Shown: positions 26,703 to 35,149, numbered from the stretch's first letter. The stretch: 64,000 nt of DNA from Methanovulcanius yangii (GCF_018687785.1 NZ_LTBL01000001.1:673780-737779), one strand, 5' to 3'. The notes: generated by a model not told the origin, from the letters alone. Numbers and translations are program-made.

Positions 26703-26810
26703 GGCGGCGAAACGCCGCCGGGCAGGTGATATCCTTTCAGCGTTGCTTCAGGCACCGTCCATGTACCACAGCGGAACAGTGCCGGAGTGCTGCCGCCGCA
26801 TGCGCAGCAG
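26703..26810 (-). ncRNA. candidate structured leader RNA upstream of a CBS-domain gene
   Basis: The minus-strand intergenic sequence folds by eye into three successive strong hairpins. The first is CTGCUGC/GCGGCAG with a 7-base loop (26790-26810). The second is a 10-bp helix GGCACUGUUC/GGACGGUGCC (26751-26783). The third is GGCGGCG/CGCCGCC closed by three bases (26703-26719). The ribosome binding site and ATG follow about 40 bases later. It does not match a riboswitch class that I recognise. A stable intrinsic element of another kind is possible. Confidence 0.45.
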
Positions 26811-26886
26811 GCGAGCATTCCTCTACTGTGTTGATCTCCTTTTAGGAATTAAATCCTGATCCTTGTGACACACACAGGCAAAGACC

Positions 26887-27831
26887 CTACATCTCCCGGC
26901 GGAGCGCCCGGACCATGTCGAATTCGGTTATGATCCCGACGAGACGGGAATCTTCGATAACGGGAAATGCCCCCACTCCGCGTGAGATCATCATCCTCGC
27001 CGTCTCACCGATATTCGTATCAGGCGTCGTCGTATAGAGCTCCCCGCTGATAATCTCCCGGATAGGAAGATTCATCACGTCATCGGCATTGCCGGTCTCC
27101 ATGTCGGCAAATGCATCACCGTTTCCGAGGTACCGCATGACGTCCATCGCCGTCACGATGCCGAAGAGGACGTCTTCGCTGACCACCGGAAGTCTCCGGA
27201 ATTTGCGTTTGACCATCTCCCGGGTCACCTCGGAGATCGTCGCGTCGGGAGAGGTGACGAATGGCGATACCGTCATCACCTCCTCAACCGGAAGACCGCT
27301 CCTGAATGTCGAGAGGACATTGAGTGCGTCGCGCTCGGTAAAGATCCCGCAGAGGACCATCTCCTTGTCGACGATGGGGAGGCCGCCGTATCCCGACTGA
27401 AGAATGCATTCGACGGCATCCCCCAGCCCATCGGACGGGGAAAGGGTCATGATGTTCGTCGACATGATCCGCCGGACCGGTTCATTGACGGCGGCAATGA
27501 GATTGCCGTGGTGCCTGCCGCGGACCAGGTTGTACTTCTGACCACCGCCCATGAAGTCGATGATGTCTCCTGCCGTCACCAGCCCCTTGAGCTGCTGGGT
27601 ACCGGGATCGGTTACCGGAAGCCGCCGAAACCCCTTCCGGATCATTCCTTCGACCGAACCGATGATACTCATCGTCGGCGGCACGGCGCAGACATCCTTC
27701 GTCCCCAGTGAGAGCAGTTCATTGTGACTGCCGGACCTGTGCGAATTCAACTCCACTGCGCCGCCCGGGTTTTTGCCGGGGCTCAGAATCCTCTTGTCAT
27801 TCACCTTATTGTGTTGATTATGCCGGTTCAT
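26887..27831 (-). CDS. CBS-domain protein, four motifs with N-terminal extension
   Basis: The 314-residue protein has a basic, low-complexity start (about 40 residues) followed by four CBS motifs: MSIIGSVEGMIRKGFRRLPV, IMSTNIMTLSPSDGLGDAV...YGGLPIV, VEEVMTVSPFVTSPDATISEV...FRRLPVV and IREIISGELYTTTPDTNIGETARMMISRGVGAFPV. The RRLPV/GGLPIV strands and G(I/L)V/I..D end segments define each unit. It probably senses adenine nucleotides; partner unknown. The ATG overlaps the upstream CBS gene stop by four bases. Confidence 0.88.
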   Translation of the reverse strand: MNRHNQHNKVNDKRILSPGKNPGGAVELNSHRSGSHNELLSLGTKDVCAVPPTMSIIGSVEGMIRKGFRRLPVTDPGTQQLKGLVTAGDIIDFMGGGQKYNLVRGRHHGNLIAAVNEPVRRIMSTNIMTLSPSDGLGDAVECILQSGYGGLPIVDKEMVLCGIFTERDALNVLSTFRSGLPVEEVMTVSPFVTSPDATISEVTREMVKRKFRRLPVVSEDVLFGIVTAMDVMRYLGNGDAFADMETGNADDVMNLPIREIISGELYTTTPDTNIGETARMMISRGVGAFPVIEDSRLVGIITEFDMVRALRREM

Positions 27832-28601
27832 TCATATTCACCTGGTAGGGAGAGTGCCCGCAGGATATCCTGTCGTGAAATTATGCCGATTACGGTTCCG
27901 TCCGGTTCTATTACCGGAAGTCGGCTGATATCATGTTTTATCATCGCCTCCGCCGCATCTCTTACCGTGTCGCCCCGAAATGCAATGATGGGAGGCGTCA
28001 CCATGATCATCTGCACCGGCGTCCTGTGCCGTGAGGTTATGGAATTTTTTATATGTCCCTGAAGAAGATCCCGGCGGGATATGATGCCGACGATCTCCCG
28101 ACCTTTCCCCCGGATAACCGGGAGGCCATCATACCCGCTCTCCGTGATCATCGCATACACCCGATAGAGGAATTCATCCTCTCCGCAGGTGACGACCCGT
28201 TTGGTCATATAATCCTCGATGATCCCGGTAGGATTCTGCCGGGACATGACGATCGGGAAGAGGTCGGAGAGGAGGACCGCACCGAGGAGTTCCCCATCGG
28301 GCCGGACCACACCGGCACTGTCCGTCCGTGCATCGCGGATGACCAGGAGGGCCTCTTCGACCGACACGTCCTCCCCGACAACAGGCGCCGGCCTCATCAG
28401 TGAGGCGAGCGTCAGGTTCGACCGGGTGTCACTTACCATCAGGACATCGGAGATGTCGATGATGCCCGCTATGGTGCCGGCATCATCCTGTATATAGAGT
28501 TCCCTGAAATCACCGTCGCGCAGCATCTGCCGTGCCTTCGTGATCGGATCGCCGGATTTCAGGGGTGGTAATGTCCGCATCAGGTCCGAGACGACCTTCA
28601 T
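27828..28601 (-). CDS. four-CBS-domain protein
   Basis: The 257-residue protein has four CBS motifs. Examples are LMRTLPPLKSGDPITKARQMLRDGDFRELYI, ASLMRPAPVVGEDVSVEEALLVI, YMTKRVVTCGEDEFLYRVY...YDGLPVI and MVTPPIIAFRGDTVRDAAEAMIKHDISRLPVI, followed by DGTVIGIISRQDILRAL. Start: ATG 28601 overlaps the preceding gene as ATGA, with GGAGG upstream; an in-frame extension to 28634 is less likely. Overlaps on both sides imply a tight operon. Confidence 0.88.
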   Translation of the reverse strand: MKVVSDLMRTLPPLKSGDPITKARQMLRDGDFRELYIQDDAGTIAGIIDISDVLMVSDTRSNLTLASLMRPAPVVGEDVSVEEALLVIRDARTDSAGVVRPDGELLGAVLLSDLFPIVMSRQNPTGIIEDYMTKRVVTCGEDEFLYRVYAMITESGYDGLPVIRGKGREIVGIISRRDLLQGHIKNSITSRHRTPVQMIMVTPPIIAFRGDTVRDAAEAMIKHDISRLPVIEPDGTVIGIISRQDILRALSLPGEYE

Positions 28602-29140
28602 AGAGGTTCTTCCTCCGCCCGGCATTCGGGGCACAGCATCCGGCCGTCAACGCTCCGAAGATCGTCGGACATGCACTCGCATTCGTCACAGATGCCGGTT
28701 ATGAGGTCGTCATATCGGTTGATCTCGATGAGATTCGCCATAATCTCGTTCATCTCATTCGAGACGGCAAGAATGTCGCGGACGGTGACGATCCCGGTGA
28801 CATAGCCGTTCTCCACCACCGGCACACGTCGTACCTTGTGCCTGACCATCATGTCAACGACGTCACCGACCGTCTTGTCGGCCTCGATGGTAATGAGCGG
28901 GGTACTCATCACTTCCTTTACCAGAACATCCCCCGGTTTTCTGTCCTTTGCGACGACCTTGCAGTTGATGTCCTGCTCAGTGATGATGCCTGCCGGATGG
29001 CTGTTTTCCAGGACGATGCAACTTCCCACCTCCTCCTGGCACATTTTCTGAGCCGCCGATGCAACCGTGGTATCAACCGGGATAGTCGCGGGCCGGAACT
29101 TCATAACTTCCTTGATGGGGACACGTGTTTCAAAACGCAT
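28598..29140 (-). CDS. CBS-pair protein with C-terminal zinc ribbon
   Basis: The 180-residue protein has one CBS pair (VPIKEVMKFRPATIPVDTTVASAAQKM and VKEVMSTPLITIEADKTVGDVVDMMV). A small zinc-ribbon-like tail with CDEC near residue 151 and CPEC near 172 follows. CBS-zinc-ribbon proteins are common in methanogens; the CBS pair probably binds an adenosine compound and the ribbon may contact nucleic acid or protein. Start is uncertain: ATG 29140 is chosen, a GTG lies at 29173. It heads the CBS gene run and is divergent from an Era-like GTPase. Confidence 0.85.
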   Translation of the reverse strand: MRFETRVPIKEVMKFRPATIPVDTTVASAAQKMCQEEVGSCIVLENSHPAGIITEQDINCKVVAKDRKPGDVLVKEVMSTPLITIEADKTVGDVVDMMVRHKVRRVPVVENGYVTGIVTVRDILAVSNEMNEIMANLIEINRYDDLITGICDECECMSDDLRSVDGRMLCPECRAEEEPL

Positions 29141-29362
29141 CGCGTTCACATTGTTGTCGCTCACACAGATCACCAGATATCCTACAATTTCACGGGAAAT
29201 CGAGATCGTTTGGATACAAATGGGGTATTATGCACAGCATCTATAAAAGAATACTGAAGGTGCACCAATCCCGCGTATTCTCCAATAAAGTGGATTATAA
29301 AGGTATATTAGATAGGAATGAAATATCCTAATCTGAATACGTCTTTCTTTCAGGAGGAGTTC

Positions 29363-30004
29363 ATGAATCTCTTTATCCGGACCAAAAAACGACTATCCAG
29401 ATTTTTAAGCGCCTTTCTCAAGAAGCGCCAGTCACGAATAGGCATATACGGGCCGCCGAACGCGGGCAAGACTACGCTTTCCAACCGTATCGTGCGTGAC
29501 TGGACGGGCGACGCCCTCGGCCCCGTCAGTGAAATTCCGCATGAAACACGTCGTGCACGCAGGAAAGAAGGCATCACCATCTCAAACCAGAACGGCAGTT
29601 CGCTGACCATCGACATCGTCGATACCCCGGGTGTGACGACAAAGATCGACTACCAGGAATTTGTCGAGTACGGTATCGAAAAGGATGAGGCGATCAAACG
29701 GGCCCGTGAGGCAACCGAAGGTGTGGCGGAGGCCATGCACTGGCTCAGGGAGGATATCGACGGCGTCATCTACATGCTTGATGCAACGCTCGACCCCTTT
29801 ACCCAGGTCAATATCATGCTCATCGGCATCATTGAGAGCAGAAACCTTCCGGTCCTCATCGTCGCAAACAAGATCGATCTCCCCGATGCTGCACCGCAGC
29901 GCATAAAAAAGGCCTTCCCGCAGCACCCGGTCATCTCGATCTCCGGTCTCGAAGGCGATAACGTTGAAGAACTCTACGAAAAAATGCTCGAGGTCTTTGG
30001 GTGA
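29363..30004 (+). CDS. Era-like GTP-binding protein
   Basis: The 213-residue GTPase has G1 GPPNAGKT at 30-37, G3 DTPG at 87-90 and G4 NKID at 169-172. A basic N terminus of about 25 residues may touch membrane or RNA. AGGAGG five bases before ATG 29363 decides the start over an upstream ATG at 29318. It is followed by DUF2073 and a DUF2072 zinc-ribbon gene, a trio conserved across euryarchaea and named origin-associated proteins in comparative work. The cellular role is unproven. Confidence 0.88.
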   Translation: MNLFIRTKKRLSRFLSAFLKKRQSRIGIYGPPNAGKTTLSNRIVRDWTGDALGPVSEIPHETRRARRKEGITISNQNGSSLTIDIVDTPGVTTKIDYQEFVEYGIEKDEAIKRAREATEGVAEAMHWLREDIDGVIYMLDATLDPFTQVNIMLIGIIESRNLPVLIVANKIDLPDAAPQRIKKAFPQHPVISISGLEGDNVEELYEKMLEVFG

Positions 30005-30008
30005 GCTC

Positions 30009-30380
30009 ATGATTCAGGGAGTTCAGATTAATTTGATTTCAGCGGACAGGCTGGACAGGATGACCTCGATGGAGAAGATTCGCCTCATCCTCGATGACGT
30101 GATGGAAGGCAATATCGTCATTTTGGAAAAAGGCCTCTCTCCCGATGAGCAGAGCAAACTCATCGAGATGACGATGATGGAGATCTCACCGGACGGGTTT
30201 TCCGGCATCGAGATGGAGACCTACAGTGCAAAGGATAGCCAGTCCTCACCCGGATTTCTGGGAAAGCTCCTTGGAAAGAAGGCTCCCGGCGCCCGTATGA
30301 CCGTTATCGGACCTGCCAACCAGATGAAGACCATCAAGAAAGACAAAGACCTCATCAGTGCCTGGGTCTCGTCAAGGTGA
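30009..30380 (+). CDS. DUF2073 protein
   Basis: The 123-residue protein starts MIQGVQINLISADRLDRMTS and contains DDVMEGNIVILEKGLSPDEQSKLIEMTM and a late MTVIGPANQMKTIKKDKDLISAWV, matching the archaeal DUF2073 family of unknown function. No membrane segment. GGTGAG lies just upstream of ATG 30009, and the gene starts four bases after the GTPase stop, so it is translated with its neighbours. Confidence 0.83.
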   Translation: MIQGVQINLISADRLDRMTSMEKIRLILDDVMEGNIVILEKGLSPDEQSKLIEMTMMEISPDGFSGIEMETYSAKDSQSSPGFLGKLLGKKAPGARMTVIGPANQMKTIKKDKDLISAWVSSR

Positions 30381-30388
30381 GGGGGTAA

Positions 30389-30817
30389 ATGCCGCACAAA
30401 TGCACACAATGCGGACGGGAATTTACTGACGGGTCGACCGTCATTCTCAAGGGCTGCCCCAGTTGCGGGGGGAAGAAATTCCTCTACGTCAAGGCAGCGG
30501 ATATCCACAAGGATGTCCTTGAAGAGAAGACCATCGGACAGATAGCCGAAGAGACAAAACAGCAGTTTCTGGAACTGAAGGAAGAAAAATCCGAAAAACG
30601 TTCCGGCGAAGAGGCGAAGCGTCCCCGGAAAATAGAGATATATGACCGGATTGAGAGCATCACCGTTGTCAATCCCGGCACCTATGAACTCAATATCGAG
30701 AAACTTGCCGAGTCGGATGAGGTGGTCGTGCGCATGGGAAGCGACGACCGGTACCTTGTGGACATCCACTCGATGGGCAAGCCGGCAAAGAAGAAGAAGG
30801 ATAAAGCGAAGAAATAA
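30389..30817 (+). CDS. DUF2072 zinc-ribbon protein
   Basis: The 142-residue protein begins with a zinc ribbon, MPHKCTQCGREF then CPSCGGKKF (C5, C8, C23, C26). A charged, probably helical middle (about 40-82) and a compact C-terminal segment (DRIESITVVNPGTYELNIEKLAES) follow. It ends in a lysine-rich tail. It matches the zinc-ribbon partner (DUF2072, called OapC in some surveys) of the Era-like GTPase/DUF2073 cluster. Nucleic acid or ribosome binding is inferred from the ribbon and basic tail. Confidence 0.82.
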   Translation: MPHKCTQCGREFTDGSTVILKGCPSCGGKKFLYVKAADIHKDVLEEKTIGQIAEETKQQFLELKEEKSEKRSGEEAKRPRKIEIYDRIESITVVNPGTYELNIEKLAESDEVVVRMGSDDRYLVDIHSMGKPAKKKKDKAKK

Positions 30818-31096
30818 TTTCCCCTCTTTTTTCCTCTCCCGTACCGTTAACGGGCCAATTATCCGCTCAACCCATTCTCCTGCGTCCCCCCTCAGCAGAC
30901 GGAGACGTGCGTCACCGGGTGCACGGTGCACACTTCATCTTCTGCCGGTCCTGCAATGCCACGTTTCGCCACGGGCGCAGGGCACGGCTTTTTTGCATAG
31001 CAACCCGCATACCCTTTCCTGCAGCGAACAGACGACATGCCCCGACCTACGCGGGGGCAGCAGTCTTACCTACATATTGTTAATCTAAGAGTTCCA

Positions 31097-32650
31097 ATGT
31101 ATAACCCGATGCAGCAGCAAGCCGGCAATGCCAACGGAAAGATACACTGGGCAGACGTCTGTGCAGCCGAGGTTGACCAGGATACTCCCCATCGGATTGC
31201 AACAGGGATCACTCCTTCCGGTCCGATTCATATCGGAAATATGCGGGAGGTGCTGACGGGCGATCTCGTCTACAAAGCGATGAACGAGCGTGGTCTCGAT
31301 GCCGAACTCATATACATAGCGGATGACTTCGACCCTCTCAGAAAGGTCTACCCGTTCCTGCCTGAAGAATACAGCAAATATATCGGCCGTCCTCTCTGTG
31401 ACATCCCATGTCCCTGCGGGGAGCATGCAAGCTATGCGGAGCATTTCCTCGAGCCGTTTTTAAGCGCTCTGACCGAGATGGATGTCCGGCCCACCGTCAT
31501 CAAATCGAGCGAACAGTACCGGAGCGGCCGGTATACGGAACAGATACGGACCGTTCTCGAAAAGAGCCGGGAGATCAAGGAGATCCTCGAGAGAGTCTCC
31601 CGGCGCACCCTCCCCGACGACTGGGTGCCGTATTATCCGGTCTGTGCCGGGTGCGGGACCATCTCCAATGCCGAGATCCTCGCCCATGATGCCGATTGCC
31701 ATACCGTGTCATACCGCTGCGGGTGCGGATACGAAGGCGTCTCCGACTATGCAAAGGGCGAAGGAAAACTTGTCTGGCGTGTCGACTGGCCGATGCGGTG
31801 GGCCGCCCTCGGCATCACCGTCGAACCGTTCGGCAAGGATCATGCGGCCGCCGGTGGATCATATGACACGGGAAGGGAGATCGTCCGCACCATCTTCGGC
31901 GGAATGGAGCCCCACCCCGTCCAGTATGAATGGATCAGCCTGAAGGGCAAGGGCGCCATGGCATCCTCAACGGGGGTTGCCATCACCATCAACTCCATGC
32001 TCGACATCGTCCCCCCGGATGTCCTTAGGTATTTGATCGTCCGGACAAAACCGGAAAAGGCAATCAACTTCGACCCGGGCATGGGCCTCCTGAGCCTTAT
32101 CGACGAGTATGCCCGCGTCGCAGAAGAAGGAAACACCCGCGAGTACGAGCTTTCAGCCATCTCCTCGGTTGCAACCGACATCCCCTTCCGCCACCTCGTG
32201 ACGGTCGTTCAGATTGCACAGGATGACGATGCAATATTCGATATTCTTGAAAGAAGCGGCTATAATGTGGCGAACCGCGATGCAGTCCTCGCACGGGCAA
32301 AACGGGCGAAGCTGTGGATTGAGCAGTACGCACCCGCCGACGTCCGGTTCACCATCAGGGAGACCCTTCCCGAAGAGACGTTTGCGTTCGGTGACGATGA
32401 GCGCTACGGGCTTGGCGCCCTCCTTGCGGCATACACCGGCTTTGACGAGTGGCGTGCGGAAGACATCCACAACGCCGTCTACAAGGTCGCCGAAGATACC
32501 AACGTCAATCCAAAGGTCATCTTCACGGCGGTATACATCGCCATCCTCGGCCAGAAACGCGGCCCGCGCCTGGGATGGTTCCTCGAGGCACTCGGCAGTG
32601 ACTTTGTCACCGGACGGATTGCAGAAGCGGTGAACGCCGGTGTTGAGTAG
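31097..32650 (+). CDS. lysS: lysyl-tRNA synthetase, class I
   Basis: The 517-residue enzyme is the archaeal class I LysRS rather than the class II form. HIGH motif HIGN at 45-48 (PSGPIHIGNMRE), KMSKS-like loop GKGAMASSTG near 290, and cysteine pairs CPCGEH and CAGC...CGCG typical of this family. Start: ATG 31097, with TACATATT about 25 bases upstream, suggests a leaderless mRNA; ATG 31109 is an alternative. The 3' end overlaps the radical SAM gene by 11 bases. Confidence 0.95.
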   Translation: MYNPMQQQAGNANGKIHWADVCAAEVDQDTPHRIATGITPSGPIHIGNMREVLTGDLVYKAMNERGLDAELIYIADDFDPLRKVYPFLPEEYSKYIGRPLCDIPCPCGEHASYAEHFLEPFLSALTEMDVRPTVIKSSEQYRSGRYTEQIRTVLEKSREIKEILERVSRRTLPDDWVPYYPVCAGCGTISNAEILAHDADCHTVSYRCGCGYEGVSDYAKGEGKLVWRVDWPMRWAALGITVEPFGKDHAAAGGSYDTGREIVRTIFGGMEPHPVQYEWISLKGKGAMASSTGVAITINSMLDIVPPDVLRYLIVRTKPEKAINFDPGMGLLSLIDEYARVAEEGNTREYELSAISSVATDIPFRHLVTVVQIAQDDDAIFDILERSGYNVANRDAVLARAKRAKLWIEQYAPADVRFTIRETLPEETFAFGDDERYGLGALLAAYTGFDEWRAEDIHNAVYKVAEDTNVNPKVIFTAVYIAILGQKRGPRLGWFLEALGSDFVTGRIAEAVNAGVE

Positions 32651-33602
32651 GGCCTGTCAACTCTGCCACGAGGGGGCCAAGATGGTCCTCTTCATCACCG
32701 GACAGTGCAACCGCACCTGCTGGTACTGCCCGATATCGAGTGAACGAAAAGGAAATAGTGCCGTCTGGGCAAATGACCGGGAGGTTCGCTCCGACGATGA
32801 CGTCCTGGACGAGGCACGCATCATGAGTGCCCTTGGGACCGGCATCACCGGGGGGGAACCGTTCCTTGTCCTCGACCGCATCGTCCATTACTCCCGGCTC
32901 CTGAAAGAGACGTTCGGAAACGACCATCACATCCACATGTATACCGGTATCGCACCGGGGGAGCGGGAACTGACAGCCCTCGTCGGCCTCGTCGATGAGA
33001 TCCGGTTTCACCCGCCGCATGAGATATGGCCCCATATCATGGAGAGCAGGTTTCCGGACGCAATACGCACCGCAAAGCGCCTCGGCATGGAAGTCACCAT
33101 AGAAGTCCCGTCGCTGCCAGGGCTCGAGTACTTCGAACCCCTCCTCGATGAACTGGACTTCTTCAATATCAACGAGCTTGAATGGAGCGAGACCAATGCG
33201 GGCGAAATGCGGCAGCGGGGATTCGATCTCGAGGACTGCTACCACAACGCGGTGGGGGGCGCCGAAGAGTGGACCCGTGAGATACGGCGGCACGAAAAGG
33301 TCCATTGGTGCTCATCGACATTCAAGGACTCCATCCAGCTCAGGGAGCGCCTGAAGCGTATTGCCGCCAACACCGCCCGGCCGTTCGAGGAGATTACCGA
33401 GGACGGCACGGTGATATACGGTGTCCTCGAGTATGGGGACGAGATGCCGGAGATCGACCCCGACGAGATGGAGGTCATCGATGGTCGGGTGGAGATGGCA
33501 TGGTGGGTGCTCACCGAAGACTTCAATGATCATCCCGGTAAAAAATACGTCGTGGAACGGTTCCCGAACAACGGTATGGTCGTCGAGGTCATCCCGGTAT
33601 GA
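32640..33602 (+). CDS. radical SAM protein of unknown function
   Basis: The 320-residue protein carries the radical SAM cluster motif C23-x3-C27-x2-C30 (CNRTCWYC) and a GGEP segment (TGGEPFLVLDR). An additional CQLC pair at residues 6-9 precedes it. The C-terminal 90 residues, rich in acidic and aromatic residues, look like a separate domain. The start is GTG at 32640, overlapping lysS, with GGTGA about eight bases upstream. The stop overlaps the cis-prenyltransferase start as ATGA. Substrate is unknown; linkage to lysS and polyprenol synthesis is only positional. Confidence 0.82.
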   Translation: MLSRACQLCHEGAKMVLFITGQCNRTCWYCPISSERKGNSAVWANDREVRSDDDVLDEARIMSALGTGITGGEPFLVLDRIVHYSRLLKETFGNDHHIHMYTGIAPGERELTALVGLVDEIRFHPPHEIWPHIMESRFPDAIRTAKRLGMEVTIEVPSLPGLEYFEPLLDELDFFNINELEWSETNAGEMRQRGFDLEDCYHNAVGGAEEWTREIRRHEKVHWCSSTFKDSIQLRERLKRIAANTARPFEEITEDGTVIYGVLEYGDEMPEIDPDEMEVIDGRVEMAWWVLTEDFNDHPGKKYVVERFPNNGMVVEVIPV

Positions 33603-34387
33603 AGATACGTGCAATCCCCGAAAAGATCTACGAGTGGCACCTGAAAAAAAGCATCCGGCATGTGCCCGGTCACATCGCCATCATCATGGACGGCAACCGC
33701 CGGTATGCCTCCATTCTGGGGAAAAACACCGCATTCGGCCACTCCATGGGGGCGGAGACGACCGAACGGGTGCTTGAATGGGCACGGGACATCGGGGTTC
33801 GCTCCATCACGCTCTACACCTTTTCCACCGAGAACTTCAGCAGGTCGGAAGAGGAACTCTCCGAACTCTTCTCCCTTTTTACCAGGAAATTCGGGTCCGT
33901 CCGCAGCGATGAACGCTTCCACGCAAACGGGATATGTCTCCGGGTTGTCGGGGACCGGAGCCGGATACCTGCACCGCTCCTTGCAACGATAGAGGATGCG
34001 GAGGCGGCCACCCGTGACTATGACCGGTTTTTTCTCAATATTGCGCTTGCCTATGGGGGGCGAAACGAGATTATCAGGAGTGCACAGGGAATACTCGAGG
34101 ATGAACGTGAGGGACGCATCAGGCCGGACGAGATTACCGCTGCCATGGTCGAGGAGAAGATATGCGCCGACACGCATCTTGCACCCGTCGACCTGATCAT
34201 CCGCACGGGCAACGAACAGCGAACCTCAAACTTCCTGCCATGGCTTGCCAACGGCTATGAATCGGCGGTATATTTCTGTGCACCCTACTGGCCGCTCTTC
34301 AGAAAGATCGATCTGCTCCGGGGCATCCGCGTCTACAACGACCGGGTCAGGAACCATCACCTGCCGAACCGGCGGGTACGTATCTGA
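33599..34387 (+). CDS. uppS: cis-prenyltransferase (UppS family), catalytic subunit
   Basis: The 262-residue protein makes long-chain polyprenyl diphosphate, the lipid carrier for glycan assembly. HIAIIMDGNRR holds the catalytic aspartate D31; also seen are GHSMGAE, LYTFSTENFSRSEEE, and RTGNEQRTSNFLPW near 203-216, where the usual RTGGExR has N for G. The C-terminal YFCAPYWPLFRKIDLL region is complete. It follows a radical SAM gene with a 4-base overlap and converges with a second, divergent family member, overlapping by 31 bases. Confidence 0.92.
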   Translation: MKIRAIPEKIYEWHLKKSIRHVPGHIAIIMDGNRRYASILGKNTAFGHSMGAETTERVLEWARDIGVRSITLYTFSTENFSRSEEELSELFSLFTRKFGSVRSDERFHANGICLRVVGDRSRIPAPLLATIEDAEAATRDYDRFFLNIALAYGGRNEIIRSAQGILEDEREGRIRPDEITAAMVEEKICADTHLAPVDLIIRTGNEQRTSNFLPWLANGYESAVYFCAPYWPLFRKIDLLRGIRVYNDRVRNHHLPNRRVRI

Positions 34388-34950
34388 TAATCCCGCAGGG
34401 CGCGGAGAAAGTCAATTTTTCGGAAGGTGTCCCAGTTCACGTCCGTAAAAAAGAGTTCTGCGTATACCGACTGCCATATCAGAAAATCCGTCAACTGGTC
34501 ACCGCCCGTCCTGATGACGAGATCCGGTTCGGTCCTGATGGCCAGGTACGAACGAAACAGCTCCTCGTCCACCTCATCGGGAGAGACGCCCTCTTCAGCC
34601 ATGGACCGGATGGCCGCGGCAATCTCCTCTCGTCCCGACAGCCCGACGGCGATGAGGATCTCAAGGTTGCCCTCCCCGAACGCATCACATCCATTCTCCG
34701 TGTGCACCTCCACACGGGCAAAGGAAAAGAGATCCCGCAGCTCGGGAAGAAGGGTATGAATATCCGGCGAACCGGAAGTCCTGATATGGATGATGAGGGT
34801 TTTGATCCCGAGGTCCCTGCTCCACCGGGCGCAGTCGCCAATCTTTCCGGGGGCACTTTTCACCTCCTCCTCACTGACCATACAGCAGACATTTAAGGGA
34901 ATATCCTCCAGGGATTCCGTTAGCCTGCGTTCATACAATTTCCTGATCAT
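34357..34950 (-). CDS. divergent cis-prenyltransferase-like protein, likely non-catalytic partner subunit
   Basis: The 197-residue protein has the C-terminal half of the cis-prenyltransferase fold, including DLVIRTGGDQLTDFLIWQSVYAELFF and FRKIDFLRALRDYQ. The MDGNRR site with the catalytic aspartate is missing: the aligned position reads NVCCMVSEEEV. It ends RRFGR, containing the RxG motif typical of NgBR/Nus1 subunits of heteromeric enzymes. A two-subunit enzyme of this type is known from Methanosarcina. ATG 34950 matches family starts; ATG 34986 is an alternative. It converges with the catalytic subunit gene. Confidence 0.82.
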   Translation of the reverse strand: MIRKLYERRLTESLEDIPLNVCCMVSEEEVKSAPGKIGDCARWSRDLGIKTLIIHIRTSGSPDIHTLLPELRDLFSFARVEVHTENGCDAFGEGNLEILIAVGLSGREEIAAAIRSMAEEGVSPDEVDEELFRSYLAIRTEPDLVIRTGGDQLTDFLIWQSVYAELFFTDVNWDTFRKIDFLRALRDYQIRTRRFGR

Positions 34951-35010
34951 GATATCAGCTGCATTATTGGATACGGGACCCGTCATCCCATGGATGAGAT
35001 ATAATGAAGG

Positions 35011-35149
35011 CTACTTCGAAGTAGTGGAGGGTTCCGCAAAGCCCCCCCGACAGTAGTATCATGTATCGTTACGACCTGAAATAAAGCATTCTTTCAGGGA
35101 CAGTCCGTCAGGGGGCATTCCCGAACATTTTCGCCCCTCCGGGCGAAAA
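35011..35149. other. intergenic palindrome and hairpin before dphB
   Basis: The gap from 34951 to 35240 has no gene. It holds a perfect 14-base palindrome CTACTTCGAAGTAG (35011-35024). It also holds a perfect 9-bp hairpin TTTTCGCCC-CTCC-GGGCGAAAA (35128-35149) followed by C-rich sequence. The first may be an operator near the minus-strand gene; the second could be an RNA hairpin. Functions are unknown. Confidence 0.4.

Noticed and set aside
26703-26810. Structured region as a known TPP, SAM, cobalamin, ZTP or fluoride riboswitch or RNase P RNA
   Set aside because: The conserved cores of these RNAs were looked for by eye and are not present.
30818-31096. Possible cysteine-bearing reading frame before lysS (FIFCRSCNATF)
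   Set aside because: There is no credible start codon or ribosome binding site, and the rest of the translation is not protein-like. The gap also has a T-rich terminator after the zinc-ribbon gene and the lysS promoter.
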